Shown one piece after another: positions 1 to 8,991 of a stretch of DNA of 64,000 nt. This DNA is from Fusobacterium mortiferum ATCC 9817 (GTDB taxonomy: Bacteria > Fusobacteriota > Fusobacteriia > Fusobacteriales > Fusobacteriaceae), in the NCBI RefSeq assembly GCF_000158195.2, contig NZ_GL987993.1, positions 1-64,000 of the forward strand. The letters are read 5' to 3'. The notes beneath the pieces were generated by a model, which did not search any database, had not been told where the DNA came from, and worked only from the letters and a program-made list of their open reading frames with translations. The translations under genes and the position numbers were made by a program. Positions within the stretch are counted from its first letter, which is position 1. Each line of letters starts with the position of its first letter.

Positions 1-168
1 ACGACTATGATTATTTAGACGCAGATGACTGAAAGGAATCAGCGTTACCTGATATTACTATATAGTTTTGAATGTTCCATTAAATAAAGAGTAACAAAGT
101 TACGATTATATTAAATGAGACACAGATGAGTGAAAGAAATCTGTGCTACATTAAAAGAAGTTAATAAT
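1..168 (+). other. 23S-5S rRNA internal transcribed spacer
   Basis: This AT-rich stretch lies directly before the 5S gene, so it is most likely the transcribed spacer following a 23S gene outside the window. It holds two related imperfect hairpins, about 19-47 and 119-147. The second has a perfect 7-bp stem (CACAGAT / ATCTGTG). Such paired segments are typical of RNase III processing sites in pre-rRNA. The assignment rests on position and on these hairpins only. Confidence 0.55.
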
Positions 169-286
169 GCTTGGTGAGAAGAGCTACGGGGGTACACCCA
201 GAAACATTCCGAACCTGGAAGTTAAGCCCGTAAACGCTGAAAGTACTTGGAGGGAAGCCTCCTGGGAGGATAGGAACTTGCCAAGC
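169..286 (+). rRNA. rrf: 5S ribosomal RNA
   Basis: The terminal helix GCTTGG / CCAAGC closes the molecule. The conserved core with TTCCGAACCTGGAAGTTAAG and the CGCTGA segment is the standard bacterial 5S pattern, and the length of 118 nt is normal. A T-rich tract follows at once (287-299) and, with the terminal helix, probably ends the rRNA operon. Confidence 0.95.
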
Positions 287-335
287 TTTTTTTATTTTTT
301 GTAAATTTTACTGTGTTTTATTGTTTAATAAACTA

Positions 336-344
336 TGGTATAAT
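336..344 (+). promoter_or_regulatory. extended -10 promoter for gmhB
   Basis: TGGTATAAT is an extended -10 box (TGn before TATAAT) about 46 bp upstream of the gmhB start. No good -35 box stands 17 bp upstream, which is usual for extended -10 promoters. Confidence 0.5.
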
Positions 345-389
345 AAAAGCTAACTAGAATTTAAAAATATAGAGAAAAAAGAGGTAAAA

Positions 390-938
390 ATGAATAAAGC
401 TATTATTTTAGATAGAGATGGAACTATAAATATAGAAAAAGATTATTTACATAAAATAGAAGATTTTGAATTTGAAGAGGGAGTAGTAGAAGGATTAAAA
501 ATTCTAGCAGATTTAGGGTATATTTTTGTAGTGGTTACTAACCAATCAGGTATAGCAAGAGGATATTATACTGAAAAGGATTTAGAAATTTTAAATAATT
601 ATATTGGAAAGATATTAGAAAAAGAAGGAGTAAAAATAGAAAAATTTTACTTTTGTCCACATCATCCAGAAAAAGGAGTTGGAAAATATAAGGTATATTG
701 TAACTGTAGAAAACCTAATCCTGGGATGTTAGAAGAAGCTATAAAAGAGTTTAATATAGATAGAGAAAAATCTTTTATGATAGGAGATAATATAAGTGAT
801 ATTGAGGCTGGAATAAATGCCAAAGTTACTCCTGTATTAGTAAAAACAGGTCATGGAATAGAGCATATAGAAAAAGTAAAAAAACTAGGAGTTGCTAACT
901 TTGATAATATTTTACAATTTGCGAAAAGTTTAAGTTAA
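390..938 (+). CDS. gmhB: D-glycero-beta-D-manno-heptose 1,7-bisphosphate 7-phosphatase
   Basis: HAD-superfamily (IIIA) phosphatase of 182 residues, the usual length for GmhB. It removes the 7-phosphate during ADP-heptose synthesis for LPS inner core, in the cytoplasm. Seen in the sequence: nucleophile motif DRDGT (Asp8 and Asp10), motif II at Thr50, the CNCRKPNPG segment and GDNISD near residue 132. Cys89, His91, Cys104 and Cys106 fit the structural zinc site of the family. The start is set by AGAGGT 6-7 nt upstream. The gene sits alone between the 5S gene and the mur cluster and has its own promoter. Histidinol-phosphatase, a HAD relative, is less likely because the zinc loop and length match GmhB. 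Confidence 0.88.
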   Translation: MNKAIILDRDGTINIEKDYLHKIEDFEFEEGVVEGLKILADLGYIFVVVTNQSGIARGYYTEKDLEILNNYIGKILEKEGVKIEKFYFCPHHPEKGVGKYKVYCNCRKPNPGMLEEAIKEFNIDREKSFMIGDNISDIEAGINAKVTPVLVKTGHGIEHIEKVKKLGVANFDNILQFAKSLS

Positions 939-973
939 ATTTATAAGAAATTATAACAAGTAGGATTTTTATA

Positions 974-1002
974 TTGTATTCTACAAGCATTAATGATACA
1001 AT
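974..1002 (+). promoter_or_regulatory. promoter for the mur-fts cluster
   Basis: TTGTAT and TACAAT are separated by exactly 17 bp. Transcription would start near 1009, leaving a leader of about 55 nt before murF. No terminator is visible between gmhB and this site, so read-through from gmhB is also possible. Confidence 0.5.
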
Positions 1003-1064
1003 AAAATATTGGTATTAAATACAAAGAAAGGTATGTTAATTTTTAAATTAATTTGGTAATATTT

Positions 1065-2345
1065 ATGAAAATTCTTACAAAATTATTAAAAGAAAAATTT
1101 AAATTAGATAAGTTAGATGAAATTTTAAAAGTTGTGATGGATAGTAGAAAAATAGAGAAGGATTCTCTTTTTTTTGCTATCAACAATGGAAATAAATATA
1201 TAGATGAAGTATTGGAAAGGGGAGCTACTTTAGTTATAGCAGATGATTATTCTGGAGATGATAGTAGAGTAATTGTTGTAGAGGATACCATAAAAGCTAT
1301 GCAAGATTTAGCTCAAGAGTATAGAAAAGCTTTAGGAGTAAAAGTTATAGCTATAACAGGAAGCAATGGAAAGACAACTACAAAAGATATGATATATTCT
1401 GTCTTATCACAAAAATATAGGTGTAAAAAAACAGAGGGAAATTATAATAATCACATAGGATTACCATTTACAATTTTACAATTAGATGATACTGATGAGG
1501 TATCAGTTCTTGAAATGGGTATGAGTGGCTTTGGAGAGATAGATAGATTATGTGAGATAGCTAAACCAGACTATGCTCTTATAACTAATATAGGAGATTC
1601 TCATTTAGAGTTTTTAAAGACAAGGGAGAATGTTTTTAAAGCTAAAGGAGAGATAATAAAATATGTAGTTTCTGAAAATTTAATTATTTTTGGAGATGAC
1701 TACTATTTAAAAAATCTTTCTGGGATTACAGTGGGATATGAAAAAAATTGTAAAAAAAGAATAGAAAATTTTAAAGATACAGATGAAGGAATAGAATTTT
1801 CTTTAGAAGGAAATAACTATAAAATAAATCTTAATGGAAAACATAATTGTATAAATGGAGCTATGGCAGTAGTAGTTGGAATGAGTTTAGATTTAACTTC
1901 TGAGGAGATTCAAAAAGGGTTTGATAACTTAAATTTAACTCCAATGAGATTTCAAAAAATTGTAAAAGGTGAAACTCTCTATATAAACGATGCTTATAAT
2001 GCTAGTCCAATATCTATGAGATACTCATTAGAAACTTTTGATAAATTATATAATGATAGAACTAAGATAGCTGTTTTAGGAGACATGTTAGAATTAGGTG
2101 ATAAAGAGATTGAGTTTCATAGAGAGATTATAAAAAAAGCTTTAGATATAAAAGTAGATAGAATATATATCTATGGAGAGAGAATGCAAAAGGCTTATGA
2201 GCTTATGAAGCAAAATAAAAAAATAATAACTAGCCTAGATAAAAATTTTATAAGAGAGAGCATAAAAGAGAGTATTAAAGGCTCAAAAGCGATTTTATTA
2301 AAAGGTTCTAGGGGAATGAAAATGGAAGAGATAATAGAAGGATAG
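1065..2345 (+). CDS. murF: UDP-N-acetylmuramoyl-tripeptide--D-alanyl-D-alanine ligase
   Basis: Last cytoplasmic ATP-dependent Mur ligase; it adds D-Ala-D-Ala to UDP-MurNAc-tripeptide. The protein has 426 residues. The Mur ligase P-loop GSNGKTTT lies at residues 99-106, with the LEMGMSGFGEI and TNIGDSHLEF blocks of the central domain and the NDAYNASP block of the C-terminal domain after it. An in-frame TTG lies 12 nt upstream (1053). I prefer the ATG at 1065, which opens MKILTKLL, although no strong ribosome site precedes either. It heads the cluster, with mraY 8 nt downstream. murE is not adjacent. Confidence 0.93.
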   Translation: MKILTKLLKEKFKLDKLDEILKVVMDSRKIEKDSLFFAINNGNKYIDEVLERGATLVIADDYSGDDSRVIVVEDTIKAMQDLAQEYRKALGVKVIAITGSNGKTTTKDMIYSVLSQKYRCKKTEGNYNNHIGLPFTILQLDDTDEVSVLEMGMSGFGEIDRLCEIAKPDYALITNIGDSHLEFLKTRENVFKAKGEIIKYVVSENLIIFGDDYYLKNLSGITVGYEKNCKKRIENFKDTDEGIEFSLEGNNYKINLNGKHNCINGAMAVVVGMSLDLTSEEIQKGFDNLNLTPMRFQKIVKGETLYINDAYNASPISMRYSLETFDKLYNDRTKIAVLGDMLELGDKEIEFHREIIKKALDIKVDRIYIYGERMQKAYELMKQNKKIITSLDKNFIRESIKESIKGSKAILLKGSRGMKMEEIIEG

Positions 2346-2353
2346 GGAGATAG

Positions 2354-3442
2354 ATGTTTTATTTAATAGGAGAGTACGTACACAGTTTACAATTTTTAAA
2401 ATCAATTTATTTAAGAAGTTTTATGGCTTTTATGGTAGCCTTTATAATAGTATTAATAGCAGGAAAACCTTTTATTAATTATTTAAAGATAAAGAAGTTT
2501 GGAGAAAAAATAAGAGAAGAGGGACCAGTAACTCATATGTCTAAGAAGGGCACTCCTACTATGGGAGGGGTACTAATAATTTTGACAATATTAGTTACTA
2601 GCCTGTTGATTTCAGATATAAGTAATAAGATAATAATATTACTACTTATAAGTATGATGGGATTTGCTGGGATAGGATTTATAGATGACTATAAAAAATT
2701 TACTGTAAATAAAAAAGGGCTTTCAGGAAAGAAAAAGCTGTTAGGTCAAGGGATAATAGCAGTTTTAGTGTGGGCATTTGTAAATTTCTTTGGACTTACA
2801 GGAAATAGAGCAGTAGATTTATCTATAATAAATCCAATATATGCAGAGAATATGCTGTATATTGGTGGAATAGGAATGTTGATATTTGTTTTGATAATAT
2901 TGATGGGAACTTCTAATGCTGTAAATATAACAGATGGACTTGATGGACTAGCTATTATGCCAATGGTAATATGTTCAGCAATATTAGGTGTAGTAGCATA
3001 CTTCACTGGACATATGGAGTTAAGTAGACATTTAAACCTTTTTTACATAGAGGGTTCAGGAGAGATAACTGTATTTTTATCAGCAGTGTGTGGAGCTGGA
3101 TTAGGATTTTTATGGTATAACTTTTATCCAGCACAGATATTTATGGGGGATACAGGTTCATTGACACTAGGAGGAATCTTAGGAGTAGTGGCAATACTTT
3201 TAAAACAAGAGCTTATTCTACCTATTATTGGTGGAATTTTTGTAATGGAAGCATTATCAGTAATAATTCAAGTAGGTTCTTTTAAATTAAGAGGAAAAAG
3301 AGTATTTAAAATGGCACCAATTCATCATCACTTTGAATTGTGTGGACTTGCTGAAACTAAAGTAACAATGAGATTCTGGATAGCTACATTGATGTTTGGA
3401 ATAATAGCTTTAGGAATAATAAGAATGAGAGGAATACTTTAA
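2354..3442 (+). CDS. mraY: phospho-N-acetylmuramoyl-pentapeptide-transferase
   Basis: Integral membrane enzyme that moves phospho-MurNAc-pentapeptide onto undecaprenyl phosphate to make lipid I. Its 362 residues are the normal length. Hydrophobic stretches throughout fit about ten membrane segments. Signature blocks are present: FIDDYKK (catalytic Asp-Asp), NITDGLDGLA, FMGDTGSL and the HHHFE motif near the end. GGGAGA gives the ribosome site. It is tightly linked to murF. A strong hairpin separates it from murD. Confidence 0.95.
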   Translation: MFYLIGEYVHSLQFLKSIYLRSFMAFMVAFIIVLIAGKPFINYLKIKKFGEKIREEGPVTHMSKKGTPTMGGVLIILTILVTSLLISDISNKIIILLLISMMGFAGIGFIDDYKKFTVNKKGLSGKKKLLGQGIIAVLVWAFVNFFGLTGNRAVDLSIINPIYAENMLYIGGIGMLIFVLIILMGTSNAVNITDGLDGLAIMPMVICSAILGVVAYFTGHMELSRHLNLFYIEGSGEITVFLSAVCGAGLGFLWYNFYPAQIFMGDTGSLTLGGILGVVAILLKQELILPIIGGIFVMEALSVIIQVGSFKLRGKRVFKMAPIHHHFELCGLAETKVTMRFWIATLMFGIIALGIIRMRGIL

Positions 3443-3449
3443 AAATAAT

Positions 3450-3477
3450 ATAACCACGGTAGATAAGCCGTGGTTAT
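3450..3477 (+). other. intercistronic hairpin between mraY and murD
   Basis: A perfect 10-bp stem (ATAACCACGG / CCGTGGTTAT) with an 8-nt loop lies between mraY and murD. No T-run follows, so it is unlikely to be a full terminator. It may stabilise or process the mRNA, or attenuate it weakly. Confidence 0.6.
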
Positions 3478-3517
3478 AAACATATCTAGGAGAGAAAATA
3501 AAGCGAGGTAATTTTTT

Positions 3518-4819
3518 ATGAAAAAAGCAATGGTTTTTGGAGCTGGAATAAGTGGAGTTGGAGCAAAAAAACTTTTAGAACACTTAAATTATAATGTAAT
3601 TTTAGTAGATGATAAATTGGGAGTAAGTTCAGAGGACGGGAAAAAATTATTAGGAGATATAGAACTTTTTATAAAAAGTCCAGGGGTTCCATATAATGAA
3701 TTAGTATTAGAAGCTAAAAAAAATCAAATAAAAGTAATAGATGAAATTGAATTATGCTATGAATATATGGTACAATATAATGTTAATTCAAAAATTGTAG
3801 CTATAACAGGAACTAATGGGAAGACAACAACTACAACAAAGATAACTGAACTACTACAATATTGTGGGTATAGAGCTGAGTATGCTGGAAATATTGGAAA
3901 AAGTTTTGCTGAGCTATTACTAGAACAAAAAGAGTTAGACTATATTGTTTTAGAGTTAAGTTCATTTCAATTAGAAAATTTAATAGAGTTTAAACCTTTT
4001 ATCTCTATGGTAATAAATCTTACTCCAGACCATTTAGTTAGATATAGCAATGTAGATGAATATTATGATACAAAATTTAATATCTGCAAAAATCAAGGAG
4101 AGAAGGAGTATTTTATATTGAATACTGACTGTGAAGAGGTAGTAAAAAGATTAAATTTAATTCCTACTAATAAAATAGAGATATCAGTAAAATCTAAAAA
4201 GGATTGCTATGTGGAAAATGGAAAATTATATTGGAGAGAAGAGGAGGTTTTAGAAACTGACAAACTCTCTTTAAAGGGAAGACATAATCTAGAGAATATA
4301 CTTTTTATAGTATCGACAGGAAAACTTTGTGGTATAGAGAGTGAAAAGATAAGAGAGTTTTTATATCATACAAAGACTCTAGAGCATAGAATGGAAGATT
4401 TTTATAACTATGGAAAAATAAAATTTATAAATGACTCAAAGGCAACAAATATAGACTCTACAAGTTTTGCAGTAGAAGCATATAAAGATTGTACTTTAAT
4501 ATGTGGAGGGTATGATAAAAAATTAGATTGGGTACCATTGGTAGAGCTTATAAAAGAACACGCTAACTGTGTTTATTTAATTGGAGATATAGCAGATGAA
4601 TTAAATAGAAGGTTGTTAGATATTGGATATAGCAAGGATAAAATATTCCTTTTGAGAGAATTAAAAATTTGTTTAGAAGATATGAAGCAAAGATTTTCAA
4701 AAGAGGAAGAAAGAGTGGTATTATTTTCTCCATCTACATCTAGTTATGACCAATTTAAAAACTTTGAACATAGAGGAAAAGTATTTAAGGAATTAGTAAG
4801 AGAGATTTTTGGTAGGTGA
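3518..4819 (+). CDS. murD: UDP-N-acetylmuramoyl-L-alanine--D-glutamate ligase
   Basis: Cytoplasmic Mur ligase adding D-glutamate to UDP-MurNAc-L-Ala; 433 residues. The N-terminal GAGISGVGAKK block binds the UDP part. The P-loop GTNGKTTT is at 98-105. LELSSFQLE, NLTPDHLVRY and NDSKATN are the diagnostic MurD blocks of the central and C-terminal domains. GCGAGG upstream of the ATG is the ribosome site. In many genomes ftsW follows murD; here murG follows directly with a 4-nt frame overlap. Confidence 0.95.
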   Translation: MKKAMVFGAGISGVGAKKLLEHLNYNVILVDDKLGVSSEDGKKLLGDIELFIKSPGVPYNELVLEAKKNQIKVIDEIELCYEYMVQYNVNSKIVAITGTNGKTTTTTKITELLQYCGYRAEYAGNIGKSFAELLLEQKELDYIVLELSSFQLENLIEFKPFISMVINLTPDHLVRYSNVDEYYDTKFNICKNQGEKEYFILNTDCEEVVKRLNLIPTNKIEISVKSKKDCYVENGKLYWREEEVLETDKLSLKGRHNLENILFIVSTGKLCGIESEKIREFLYHTKTLEHRMEDFYNYGKIKFINDSKATNIDSTSFAVEAYKDCTLICGGYDKKLDWVPLVELIKEHANCVYLIGDIADELNRRLLDIGYSKDKIFLLRELKICLEDMKQRFSKEEERVVLFSPSTSSYDQFKNFEHRGKVFKELVREIFGR

Positions 4820-4824
4820 GATAT

Positions 4825-5892
4825 TTGAAAAAAGTAATCTTAACAACAGGGGGAACAGGAGGACATATATATCCAGCTCTTTCAGTAGCTGAAGGTTTGA
4901 GAAAAAAAGGTGTAGATGTACTTTTTGTTGGAACAAGCCTAAGAATGGAGAAGGATATAGTACCTAAATTTGGATTTAAATTTGTAGGTTTAAATATAGC
5001 TCCTCCTAGAACATTAAAAAATATATTTGGTTATATTAGAGGAGTACTTCAAGGAGTAGCTTTAGTATTTAAAGAGAAACCAGATGCTATTATTGGATTT
5101 GGTAACTATATATCAATACCAGTATTAGTAGGTGGAGTGTTATCTGGGAAAAAAATATATTTACAGGAGCAAAATGCAAATTTAGGTGGAACAAATAAGT
5201 TGTTTTATAGATTTGCAAAGAAGATATTTCTAGCTTTTGAGAAAACTTATGATGATATTCCAATGAAATATCAAGGCAAATGTATAGTAACAGGAAATCC
5301 TCTGAGAGAAGAGATTTATAGTATAAAAAGCTATAAAGAGAGAGAAAAACTAAAGGTAGAAGCTGATGAAAAAATTCTTTTAGTAACAGGTGGAAGTCTT
5401 GGAGCTAAAGAGATAAATGATGCTGTTCTAAAAAATTGGGAAAGAATTTTAGAGAATAAAAATATAAGACTTTATTGGGCTACTGGAGAGAAAAACTATG
5501 ATGAGATAGTAAAAAATATAAATAGAACTAAGATTCAAGATACTGTAAGACCATATTTTGAAAATATGATAAATATAATGGCAGCAGCAGACTTGGTAGT
5601 ATGTAGAGCAGGAGCACTTACTATTTCAGAGATAATACAATTAGGGAAACCATCTGTTATAATACCTTATAACTCTATAAAAGTAGGACAATATGCAAAT
5701 GGTAAATTATTAGAAGAGGTAGGAGCAGCTCTTATGTATAAAAATTCAGAGGCAACTCTTGCTATAGAAAAAGCTTTTGAATTATTAGAAAATAAAAATG
5801 AGCTAGACTTGATGAAAATAAATATTAGAAATTTAAAGAAAGAGAATGCTGTGGAAAAGATAATAGAATCTCTTGATATTTGGAGGAATTAA
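4825..5892 (+). CDS. murG: UDP-GlcNAc--lipid I GlcNAc transferase
   Basis: GT28-family glycosyltransferase at the inner face of the membrane; it converts lipid I to lipid II. The N-terminal GGTGGH loop is at residues 9-14. LQEQNA, the donor-site segment VTGGSLGA and CRAGALTISEI with PYN...QYANG are all typical of MurG. I chose the TTG at 4825 because AGGTGAG ends 4 nt before it and it opens MKKVILTTGGTGG. An in-frame GTG at 4816 would add three residues and overlap the murD stop. The product has 355 residues. Translation is probably coupled to murD. Confidence 0.93.
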   Translation: MKKVILTTGGTGGHIYPALSVAEGLRKKGVDVLFVGTSLRMEKDIVPKFGFKFVGLNIAPPRTLKNIFGYIRGVLQGVALVFKEKPDAIIGFGNYISIPVLVGGVLSGKKIYLQEQNANLGGTNKLFYRFAKKIFLAFEKTYDDIPMKYQGKCIVTGNPLREEIYSIKSYKEREKLKVEADEKILLVTGGSLGAKEINDAVLKNWERILENKNIRLYWATGEKNYDEIVKNINRTKIQDTVRPYFENMINIMAAADLVVCRAGALTISEIIQLGKPSVIIPYNSIKVGQYANGKLLEEVGAALMYKNSEATLAIEKAFELLENKNELDLMKINIRNLKKENAVEKIIESLDIWRN

Positions 5893-5893
5893 A

Positions 5894-7249
5894 GTGAAAA
5901 AAATTTATTTTATAGGAATAAATGGTATAGGAATGAGTGGACTTGCTAAGATAATGAAATGCAAGGGATATGAAGTAGAGGGAAGTGACTTAAGTCGTTC
6001 TTATGTAACTGATGAGTTAGAGAGTATGGGAATAGTAGTTCACAATGAGCACTCTGAAAAAAATCTAGAAGGAAAAAACTTTGATATGATAATAGCTTCT
6101 AGTGCTATAAAAAAAGAGAATCCAGAGTATATATATGCTTTAGAAAATGGAATAAAAGTTGTAAAAAGAGGAGAGCTTCTAGCTATGCTTCTAAATGAAG
6201 AGTGTGGTATAGCAGTAGCTGGAACTCACGGAAAAACAACTACTAGTTCGATGGCAGCCTCTGTAATGTTACCATTAGATCCTACTATTGTTGTAGGGGG
6301 AATATTACCAGAGATAGGTTCAAATGCTAAACCTGGAAAATCAAACTATTTTATAGCTGAGGCAGATGAGAGTGATAACTCTTTTCTATATATGAATCCA
6401 ACTTATTCAATCATAACTAATATAGAAGCTGACCATCTAGAAAACCATGGTTCTTTAGAAAATATTATAAAATCATTTTCTAAATTTATTGATCAAACTT
6501 CAAAAGAGGTTTTTATCTGCTCTGACTGTGAAATATTAAGAGGATTAGCAGCAATAAAAGAGAATAAGAAGATAACAAGATATAGTATAAAAGATAAAAC
6601 TGCTGATATATATGCTGAAAATATAGAGGTAGGAGAGGGAAAAACAAGCTATGATGTAGTTATTAAGGGAGAAAAAATAGGAAGATTTACCCTATATATT
6701 CCTGGAGAACACAATATCTTAAACTCTCTACCTGTTATCTATTTAGCTCTAGAGTTTGGACTAGAGGAAAAAGATATAGAGAGAGCTTTTGAAAAGTTTA
6801 GAGGTTCAAAAAGAAGATATGAGGTACTTTATAGTGGAAATGGTATAAGAATAATAGATGACTATGCTCATCATCCAACAGAGATAAAAGCTACTTTACA
6901 AGGAGCAACATCTATTGAGGATAGTAAGATAACAGTAATATTCCAACCACACCGTTATAGTAGAGTAAAATTTTTATTAGAAAACTTTAAAAATGCTTTT
7001 GAAAAAGCTGATGAAGTAGTTCTTTTACCAATATACAGTGCTGGAGAAAAGGATATATTTGGAGTAACAATTGAAGACTTACAAAATGTAATAGAAAATC
7101 CAAAAGCAGTTATAGAGAAAAATCCTCAAAATATAGATGATATGATAATGAATTTTGAAGGAAATAGAGTATTTATGTTTATGGGAGCTGGAGATATTTC
7201 TAAGATAGCCCATAGAGTTGCAGAAAAATTAGAAGGGAAATATAGATAA
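5894..7249 (+). CDS. murC: UDP-N-acetylmuramate--L-alanine ligase
   Basis: First amino-acid-adding Mur ligase; 451 residues from the GTG at 5894, preceded by GGAGG with 7-nt spacing. An in-frame TTG at 5873 lies inside murG and lacks a ribosome site. Visible blocks: GINGIGMSGLA (UDP-binding), P-loop GTHGKTTTSSM near 110-120, EADESDNSFL, NIEADHLENH, and DDYAHHPTEI followed by FQPHRYSR in the C-terminal domain. These residues are specific for MurC over the other Mur ligases. The gene begins one base after the murG stop and its stop overlaps the murB start. Confidence 0.95.
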   Translation: MKKIYFIGINGIGMSGLAKIMKCKGYEVEGSDLSRSYVTDELESMGIVVHNEHSEKNLEGKNFDMIIASSAIKKENPEYIYALENGIKVVKRGELLAMLLNEECGIAVAGTHGKTTTSSMAASVMLPLDPTIVVGGILPEIGSNAKPGKSNYFIAEADESDNSFLYMNPTYSIITNIEADHLENHGSLENIIKSFSKFIDQTSKEVFICSDCEILRGLAAIKENKKITRYSIKDKTADIYAENIEVGEGKTSYDVVIKGEKIGRFTLYIPGEHNILNSLPVIYLALEFGLEEKDIERAFEKFRGSKRRYEVLYSGNGIRIIDDYAHHPTEIKATLQGATSIEDSKITVIFQPHRYSRVKFLLENFKNAFEKADEVVLLPIYSAGEKDIFGVTIEDLQNVIENPKAVIEKNPQNIDDMIMNFEGNRVFMFMGAGDISKIAHRVAEKLEGKYR

Positions 7250-8103
7250 TGAGAATACTTGAAAATCACAGCATGAAAAATCACTCTAATATGAAAGTTG
7301 GAGGGGTAGCAAAAAGATTTATTGTAGTAGAAAATAAAGAGGAGTTAAAAGATATATTCGAAAAATATAGAAATATCTTTTTAATAGGAAATGGGACAAA
7401 TACTCTTATTGATGAGGGAGATTTAGATATAACTTTTGTATCTTTAAAAGAATTAAATAAAATAGAGGAGCTAGGTGAAGGAATAGTAAGGGTAGAAGCT
7501 GGATTGGATTTTAATAAACTTATAGCTTTTATGAATAGAAATAATTACTCAGGATTAGAGAACTTAGCTGGAATTCCGGGAAGTGTAGGAGGACTTGTCT
7601 ACATGAATGGAGGAGCTTATGGAAGCGAGATATTTGATTGTATTAAAGAAGTAGAAATATTTGATGAAAATCATCAAATTAGAACTTTAAAAAAGGAAGA
7701 TATAAAATTTTCATATAGAAGTACAGAGATACAGGATAAAAAATGGGTAATTATAAGTGCTACTTTTGAATTTAAAAGAGGTTTTGATTTACAAAAAGTA
7801 ATAGATATACAAGCTCTAAGAGAAAGTAAACAACCACTAGATAAACCAAATCTTGGAAGTACATTTAAAAATCCAGAGGGAGATTTTTCAGCAAGATTAA
7901 TTTCAGAAGCTGGTTTAAAAGGGACAAGAGTAGGTGGAGCAGAAATATCTTCTAAGCACCCTAACTTTATAGTAAATCATGGAGATGCAACATTTGAAGA
8001 TATTTCTAAAATATTAACTCTTGTAAAAGAGAAAATAAAAAAGTTATACAATATACAACTTGAAGAAGAGATAATCATATTAAAAAATAATAGAGTATTA
8101 TAG
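7249..8103 (+). CDS. murB: UDP-N-acetylenolpyruvoylglucosamine reductase
   Basis: FAD-dependent enzyme reducing UDP-GlcNAc-enolpyruvate to UDP-MurNAc; 284 residues, the shorter type II form. FAD-binding blocks include IGNGTN, LAGIPGSVGG and NGGAYG. The substrate region has YRST and the GSTFKNP segment with the catalytic serine. Near the C-terminus, FIVNHGDAT is also typical. The ATG overlaps the murC stop by one base, indicating coupled translation. Placement between murC and ddl occurs in several dcw clusters. Confidence 0.94.
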   Translation: MRILENHSMKNHSNMKVGGVAKRFIVVENKEELKDIFEKYRNIFLIGNGTNTLIDEGDLDITFVSLKELNKIEELGEGIVRVEAGLDFNKLIAFMNRNNYSGLENLAGIPGSVGGLVYMNGGAYGSEIFDCIKEVEIFDENHQIRTLKKEDIKFSYRSTEIQDKKWVIISATFEFKRGFDLQKVIDIQALRESKQPLDKPNLGSTFKNPEGDFSARLISEAGLKGTRVGGAEISSKHPNFIVNHGDATFEDISKILTLVKEKIKKLYNIQLEEEIIILKNNRVL

Positions 8104-8113
8104 AGGTGGGAAA

Positions 8114-8980
8114 ATGAAAATAGCAGTGTTTATGGGAGGAATATCTTCTGAAAGAGAGGTATCTTTAAGAAGTGGAGCAGCTATACTAGAAAGTTTACAA
8201 GCTCAAGGATATGATGCTTATGGTGTAGATGTAACAGAAAAAAATTTAGTTTCAGCTTTTACAGAGAATGAATATGATTTAGCATATATAGCTTTTCATG
8301 GTGGATATGGAGAAAATGGAACATTTCAAGGGTTACTTGATATGCTAGGAAAACCATATACAGGGTCTGGAGCTATGGAAAGTGCCATAACTATGGATAA
8401 GGCTTATACTAAGGCAGTAGCTAATTCAGTAGGAATAAAGACAGCAAAAACTTATAATTGTGTTGAAGAGATAAAAGATTTTCCAGTAGTTGTAAAACCA
8501 TCAAGAGATGGATCAAGTGTAGGAATATACTTTTGTAATACTCAAGAGGAAGTGAGAGAGGCTCTTAGAGCTTTAGAGGGAAGAAAACCTTTAATAGAAG
8601 AGATGATACAAGGAGAGGAACTTACAGTAGGAGTATTAAATGGAGAAGGACTTGGAGTACTAAGAATTATTCCTAAGAATAAATTTTATGATTATGAGTC
8701 AAAATATGCAGCTGGTGGTTCTATACACGAATACCCAGCCAAAATAGATAAAGCAGCTTATGATAAAGCCATGGAAAATGCTGTAAAAATACATAATGTT
8801 ATAGGTTTAAAGGGAATATCAAGAAGTGATTTTATGCTAAAAGATGGAGAGGTATATTTCTTAGAAGTAAATACTTGCCCAGGAATGACTAAAACTAGTT
8901 TAATTCCTGACTTAGGAACACTTAAAGGATATACTTTCGATGATTTAGTAAAAATAATGGTAGATACTTTTAAAAAATAA
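8114..8980 (+). CDS. ddl: D-alanine--D-alanine ligase
   Basis: ATP-grasp ligase making the D-Ala-D-Ala dipeptide that MurF uses; 288 residues. GGISSEREVSLRSG is the N-terminal signature. VVVKPSRDGSSVGI binds ATP, and LEVNTCPGMT carries metal ligands. AGAGGTGGG precedes the ATG by 4 nt. Its position between murB and ftsQ matches the DdlB-type dcw arrangement. Confidence 0.95.
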   Translation: MKIAVFMGGISSEREVSLRSGAAILESLQAQGYDAYGVDVTEKNLVSAFTENEYDLAYIAFHGGYGENGTFQGLLDMLGKPYTGSGAMESAITMDKAYTKAVANSVGIKTAKTYNCVEEIKDFPVVVKPSRDGSSVGIYFCNTQEEVREALRALEGRKPLIEEMIQGEELTVGVLNGEGLGVLRIIPKNKFYDYESKYAAGGSIHEYPAKIDKAAYDKAMENAVKIHNVIGLKGISRSDFMLKDGEVYFLEVNTCPGMTKTSLIPDLGTLKGYTFDDLVKIMVDTFKK

Positions 8981-8991
8981 GGAGTTTTCTT

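Noticed and set aside
1033-1059. Eight-codon upstream ORF before murF as a leader peptide
   Set aside because: Its ribosome site is too close, the codons are not enriched for one amino acid, and no attenuator hairpin follows.
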